Shown in pieces: positions 60,380-64,000 of a stretch of DNA of 64,000 nt. Every line of letters starts with the position of its first letter. Positions within the stretch are counted from its first letter, which is position 1. Below the pieces are notes generated by a model. That model was not told the DNA's origin. It worked only from the letters and a program-made list of their open reading frames with translations, and did no database searches. This DNA is from Oribacterium sp. C9 (lineage in GTDB: Bacteria > Bacillota > Clostridia > Lachnospirales > Lachnospiraceae): the NCBI RefSeq assembly GCF_002007235.1, contig NZ_MUHW01000003.1, positions 1 through 64,000 on the forward strand, given 5' to 3'. A program made the position numbers and the translations under genes.

Positions 60380-61990
60380 TTAACCGAGATACTTCACAAG
60401 TGTAGCCCTTACTGCACCCTTGCCGGCTATCTCTTCCTTGAAAAGTTCCTCTATTCTCTCACCGAGTCCTACAGCGTAGAGATCTGAGCCAAAGATGTTG
60501 GCATTGGAAAGGACAGGCTTTAATTTGTTGCCTACAGTCTCAGGCTTGCCGAGCTCGATGCCCTTTACAGCCTCTGTAAGAGACTCGAGCATAGGATCTG
60601 ATGAGCGTTCAAATGCTTCGCCCTGATCATCTACCCCGAGAAGATATCTGAGCCAGCCTGCGATAGCAAGTGGAATAGCCTCGAGCTTCTTTGCATCGCC
60701 GTATTTAGCAACATAGCTCTTGATGGTCTCACCGTAACGGATGCCTACCTTCTGAGAGGTATCTGTCGCGATACGCTGAGGTGTGTCAGGCATGAACGGA
60801 TTTGGTATTCTTTCGTTGATTACTTCATTAACAAAGCTCTCAGGTGAAAGGATTCCCGGATCTGTAACTACAGGCATGCCTTCAACAGGGCCGATACGGT
60901 GAACAAGCTCCTTGAGCTCCTTGTCCTTCATCTCATCCGCAATGAGGTCATAGCCGAGAACACAGCCGTAAACAGCAAGTGCTGTATGAAGAGGATTGAG
61001 ACAGGTCGTAACCTTCATACGCTCAACCTTATTTACTGTGTCACGGTCTGTCATGTAAACACCGGCCTTCTCAAGTGCAGGACGTCCGTTAGGGAACTTA
61101 TCCTCGATAACGAGATACTGAGGTCCCTCTGCGTTGACGAAAGGAGCGATGAATGTACGCTTCGATGTAACTACAGGAGCCATGTCCTCGATTCCGAGCT
61201 TTTCAAGCTCAGCTTCAACTGACTCTGCAGGTCTCGGTGTGATCTTGTCGATCATGGACCATGGGAATGCAACCTTTGACTCATCCTTTAAGTAATCGAT
61301 GAAATCTGCAGGTACAAAGCCCTTCTTTGCCCACTCTTCCGCCATGGTAACGATTGAAGACATAAGCTTCTCGCCGTTGTGTGAGCAGTTGTCACAGCTT
61401 ACTATAGCTACAGGATATTTTCCTGCCTTGAAACGCTCAAACAGAAGTGCTGTAACGATAGCCATGGCTGCGCCCGGCTTCTCAGGACCATTGTCGATAT
61501 CTGCCTGTACGAACGGGAAATATTCGCCGGAAGCATTCTTAAGAGCGTAGCCCTTTTCTGTGATGGTGAAGCTTGCCATCTGGAACTCGGGGTTTGTGAA
61601 GATCTCCTTTAAACGGTTCCAGTCGGCAGAAACCTGTGACTGAGCCTTTATGGCTTCTGTAAGAGAACCGATGACTCTCTTCTCTGTTGAACCGTCAGCC
61701 TTGAGTGTTACGCCAAGTACCAGGTTATCGTATGGAGTATAGATCTTATCTACTACATCGAAGTCGAAGGTCTCTACGCAGGTGATTCCCTTCTGAAGTT
61801 CACCCTTCTCGATGAGGGTGTCGGCGATTCCTCCGAGGAAGATACGGAAAATGTTTCCGATTCCGAAGTGCACCCATACAGGTGACTTCTTTGTATTTTC
61901 AGCGACAGCTTCTATGTCATATGCTGGAAGCTGAACACCGGCCTGCTTCCATGCTTCCTTATCCTTTAATCCTTCAAGTGTTAAACGCAT
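60380..61990 (-). CDS. uxuB: Fructuronate reductase / mannitol dehydrogenase family
   Basis: 536 residues from the ATG at 61990 (GGGAGGAAACTAAA upstream); the frame extends upstream through the uxuA end. WVHFGIGNIFRIFLGG is the NAD-binding start of the polyol-dehydrogenase family; catalytic Lys/Asn/His region VERMKVTTCLNPLHTALAV. It interconverts fructuronate and mannonate. The preceding uxuA ends 1 base before, so the two enzymes are made together. Confidence 0.92.
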   Translation of the reverse strand: MRLTLEGLKDKEAWKQAGVQLPAYDIEAVAENTKKSPVWVHFGIGNIFRIFLGGIADTLIEKGELQKGITCVETFDFDVVDKIYTPYDNLVLGVTLKADGSTEKRVIGSLTEAIKAQSQVSADWNRLKEIFTNPEFQMASFTITEKGYALKNASGEYFPFVQADIDNGPEKPGAAMAIVTALLFERFKAGKYPVAIVSCDNCSHNGEKLMSSIVTMAEEWAKKGFVPADFIDYLKDESKVAFPWSMIDKITPRPAESVEAELEKLGIEDMAPVVTSKRTFIAPFVNAEGPQYLVIEDKFPNGRPALEKAGVYMTDRDTVNKVERMKVTTCLNPLHTALAVYGCVLGYDLIADEMKDKELKELVHRIGPVEGMPVVTDPGILSPESFVNEVINERIPNPFMPDTPQRIATDTSQKVGIRYGETIKSYVAKYGDAKKLEAIPLAIAGWLRYLLGVDDQGEAFERSSDPMLESLTEAVKGIELGKPETVGNKLKPVLSNANIFGSDLYAVGLGERIEELFKEEIAGKGAVRATLVKYLG

Positions 61991-61991
61991 T

Positions 61992-63098
61992 TTAGTTTCC
62001 TCCCAGTCTCTTCTCGCTCTTCTCGATGGCTTCCCAAAGTCCCTGAATATATGTTGCGCCAAGGGCTCTGTCGTAAAGTCCGTATCCCGGCATTACACCC
62101 GGCTTGCCGACTTCATCCCAGATGTTACGTCCGTGGTCAGGTCTGATAGGTCCGTCGAAGCCTGTCTCATAAAGAGCGCGAACGATCTCGTACATATCGA
62201 AGTTTCCGTCACTTGAAATGTGGCATGCCTCCTGGAAATCGTAGTTTTCACGTGATGTATCGTTGAATCTAAGGTTACGAACATGAGCGAAGTGTATACG
62301 TCCCTTGAGTACACGGATCATATGTGGAAGGTCGTTCTCGAGATTTGTGCCGTATGAACCTGAACAGAAGGTCACGCCGTTGTGAACATCATCAACTGCC
62401 TTCATAAGGCGAAGGATATTCTCCTCGGAATTGATGATTCTGGTTAGTCCGAATACTGACCATGCAGGATCATCCGGGTGAATAGCCATCTTGATGTCAT
62501 ACTTGTTACATACAGGCATGATTGCCTTAAGGAAATATACGAGATTCTCGAAAAGTTTCTCGCCGTCTACATCCTTGTACATTGCGAAGAGATCATTGAG
62601 CTTCGCCATACGCTCAGGCTCCCATCCAGGAAGAACTGTTCCCTGAGACATCTTCTCCATAGAAGCTGCAAGATCATCAGGATTGATGGCATCGATAGCC
62701 TTCTGGTTATATGCAAGACCTGTTGAACCGTCTGCATTCTTACGCGCAAGCTCAGTTCTTGTCCAGTCAAATACAGGCATGAAGTTATAGCATACAAGGT
62801 GAATGTCTTCTTTACCGAGGTTCTCAAGAGTCTGTATGTAATTCTCGATGTACATGTCACGATCCTTGTCACCTACCTTTATGGAATCGCAGACATTAAC
62901 AGATTCGATACCGCTGATATGAAGTCCTGCAGCCTCGACCTCTTCCTTTAATGCGTGAATTCTCTCCTGTGACCATACCTCACCGGGTGTTGTGTCATAA
63001 AGAGTTGTGATAACTCCTGTTACGCCCGGAATCTGGCGGATCTGCTGTAAGGTTACAGAATCAAACTTTGATCCATACCAACGAAATGTCATTTCCAT
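61992..63098 (-). CDS. uxuA: Mannonate dehydratase
   Basis: 368 residues. MEMTFRWYGSKFDSVTLQQI, CYNFMPVFDWTRTEL, HPDDPAWSVFGLTRI and the metal-binding RPDHGRNIWDE are typical. It dehydrates D-mannonate to KDG. AAAGGAG precedes the start. With uxuB it forms the glucuronate branch feeding kdgA. Confidence 0.95.
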   Translation of the reverse strand: MEMTFRWYGSKFDSVTLQQIRQIPGVTGVITTLYDTTPGEVWSQERIHALKEEVEAAGLHISGIESVNVCDSIKVGDKDRDMYIENYIQTLENLGKEDIHLVCYNFMPVFDWTRTELARKNADGSTGLAYNQKAIDAINPDDLAASMEKMSQGTVLPGWEPERMAKLNDLFAMYKDVDGEKLFENLVYFLKAIMPVCNKYDIKMAIHPDDPAWSVFGLTRIINSEENILRLMKAVDDVHNGVTFCSGSYGTNLENDLPHMIRVLKGRIHFAHVRNLRFNDTSRENYDFQEACHISSDGNFDMYEIVRALYETGFDGPIRPDHGRNIWDEVGKPGVMPGYGLYDRALGATYIQGLWEAIEKSEKRLGGN

Positions 63099-63129
63099 AA
63101 TGTATTCTCCTTTATATTACGCCTAAAAG

Positions 63130-63182
63130 TGTATACCAGTTTTTACGAAGCTAATGTTAAATCCTATTTCCTGTGATGTCAA
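63130..63182 (-). promoter_or_regulatory. uxuA promoter and TGTATACCA operator
   Basis: On the minus strand a perfect TTGACA (63177-63182) and TAACAT (63154-63159) are 17 bp apart. Just downstream of the start point lies TGTATACCA (63130-63138), a place where a bound repressor would block transcription. Confidence 0.72.
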
Positions 63183-63354
63183 TGCTGTTTTTTGACTTTT
63201 TTGCATTAATTTCGAGCGATAACGAACAGGATTTAGTTGAATTGGTACAATGTTTGCCGGTATATCCCTATGGGCATAAATAATATGGATCTTGAACCGG
63301 ACAGATGATATACAGCAGTCATCTGTGATATGAACGTCCATATAGTGGCTTATA

Positions 63355-63435
63355 TGTATACCACATGCTATGAATCAAGAGTTTACTTGATTTCTTTCAG
63401 ATTTTATTTTATGTTTATTCTATATTTGTATACCA
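63355..63435. promoter_or_regulatory. TGTATACCA boxes upstream of the GntR gene
   Basis: Two more copies of TGTATACCA at 63355-63363 and 63427-63435, the second overlapping the leader of the GntR gene. The GTATAC core matches known UxuR/FadR-type operators. Together with the uxuA copy they indicate autoregulation and control of uxuAB. Otherwise 63099-63450 contains no gene. Confidence 0.6.
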
Positions 63436-63450
63436 GATTAAGAGGTTGAT

Positions 63451-64000
63451 ATGGAAACATCCACTACTGAAAACAGAGATACTGCCATCGAGGCACCTAA
63501 GCTTCCGGATGAGATACATTATTTCCTGTGGAACAGGATCGCGACTCTGGAATTAAAGCCGGGAGTCAAGCTCAGTGAGCTTGGACTCGCCGAACAGTTC
63601 AATTGCAGCCGTATCCCTGTAAGGGAAGCCGTAAGAAGGCTCAATGTAGAAGGGGCTTTGGACTCCCAGCCCCAGAGAGGCAGCTTTGTAAGCCGCATAG
63701 ATCTCAATGAAGTTAAACGTGTAAGGTATCTGCGTGAAGTCCTTGAAACCAGAATAGTCCTTGATGCATATGATGCAAATCTTTTGGGACCGCTGGTTCC
63801 TCTTCTTCGTGGTATGGTACGTGATCAGAAAAGCATGCTTTCCTTTAATGAGCTCGAGAAGCTTACAGATGCAGACACCCAGTTCCATGATTTTTTCTAT
63901 CATTTGGAAAACAAGGAGTTTGTTCAGGCACATACAGGAAGATATGATATCCACTATATCAGGGCACGACGTCTGGCTCTCGGTATAGAGCGGAGTGATA
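63451..64000 (+). CDS. GntR/FadR-family regulator of uronate genes (partial, runs off the window)
   Basis: At least 183 residues, no stop before the window end. Winged helix with GVKLSELGLAEQFNCSRIPV then REAVRRLNVEGALDSQPQRG is the classical GntR DNA-binding domain; the all-helical FCD domain follows (VRYLREVLETRIVLDAYDAN, DTQFHDFFYHLEN). AGAGG precedes the ATG. Divergent from uxuA and with shared boxes between, it should be the UxuR/ExuR-type repressor responding to a uronate intermediate. Confidence 0.85.
   Translation, partial: METSTTENRDTAIEAPKLPDEIHYFLWNRIATLELKPGVKLSELGLAEQFNCSRIPVREAVRRLNVEGALDSQPQRGSFVSRIDLNEVKRVRYLREVLETRIVLDAYDANLLGPLVPLLRGMVRDQKSMLSFNELEKLTDADTQFHDFFYHLENKEFVQAHTGRYDIHYIRARRLALGIERSD

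Overview
The window looks like a chromosomal stretch of an anaerobic Lachnospiraceae-type Firmicute, probably Butyrivibrio-like. The evidence is strong AGGAGG ribosome binding sites, double-glycine peptide precursors with an NHLM-type exporter, a uronate (pectin) degradation gene set, and prophages of the usual Firmicute layout. Genus is an inference; no rRNA is present. Most host genes lie on the minus strand.

Layout. 1-55 is the 3' end of a group II intron. 190-7430 is a peptide-export locus: one decayed and two intact double-glycine precursors, an ISL3 transposase remnant, a thioredoxin-fold gene on the plus strand, and an operon of a very short HlyD-like protein, a C39-peptidase ABC exporter and an NHLM ABC protein. 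7.6-11.6 kb is an unusual three-gene transposon with two complete DDE transposases. 11.8-12.0 kb is a 187-bp MITE inserted directly behind guaA. 12-15.3 kb holds guaA and a purine permease gene. 15.6-25.2 kb is prophage remnant E1, integrated in the 3' end of ssrA (tmRNA). 25.7-38.4 kb is host housekeeping: a regulator, uvrA, a Gx-type transporter, a cold-shock gene, hslO, kduI, an AI-2E family protein, an unassigned structured ncRNA, and a cdd-deoD-udp-tadA-thiN nucleoside/tRNA/thiamine operon. 38.6-45.1 kb is a signalling cluster: a CbxX-like AAA protein, a secreted protein and a membrane HD-GYP sensor. 45.3-55.3 kb is prophage remnant E2, integrated in tRNA-Leu(UAG). 55.5-64 kb holds a GGDEF-EAL gene, four tRNAs, kdgA, an rdgB-yfcE fusion, uxuB, uxuA and a divergent GntR regulator.

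The most striking feature is the pair E1/E2. Each is about 10 kb, bounded by a direct repeat of the tRNA/tmRNA 3' end and by its own set of directly repeated integrase arm-type sites, with related tyrosine integrases. Both keep a repressor module and a holin-endolysin cassette (about 380 bp appear identical between them), yet both lack all packaging, head and tail-tube genes. In each, a visible deletion junction fuses an early gene to the late region, at different places (18082 in E1, about 51050 in E2). E1 kept early genes and a possible superinfection-exclusion lipoprotein; E2 kept a DGR-like reverse transcriptase, an Abi_2 gene and a Panacea-domain/membrane-protein pair that looks like a toxin-antitoxin or defence module. 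They could be convergently deleted prophages, satellites, or domesticated lysis islands.

Uronate catabolism is spread over kduI, kdgA and uxuAB. The first two carry related palindromes (TGTAAACCGGTTTACA-like); uxuA and its divergent GntR gene share TGTATACCA boxes.
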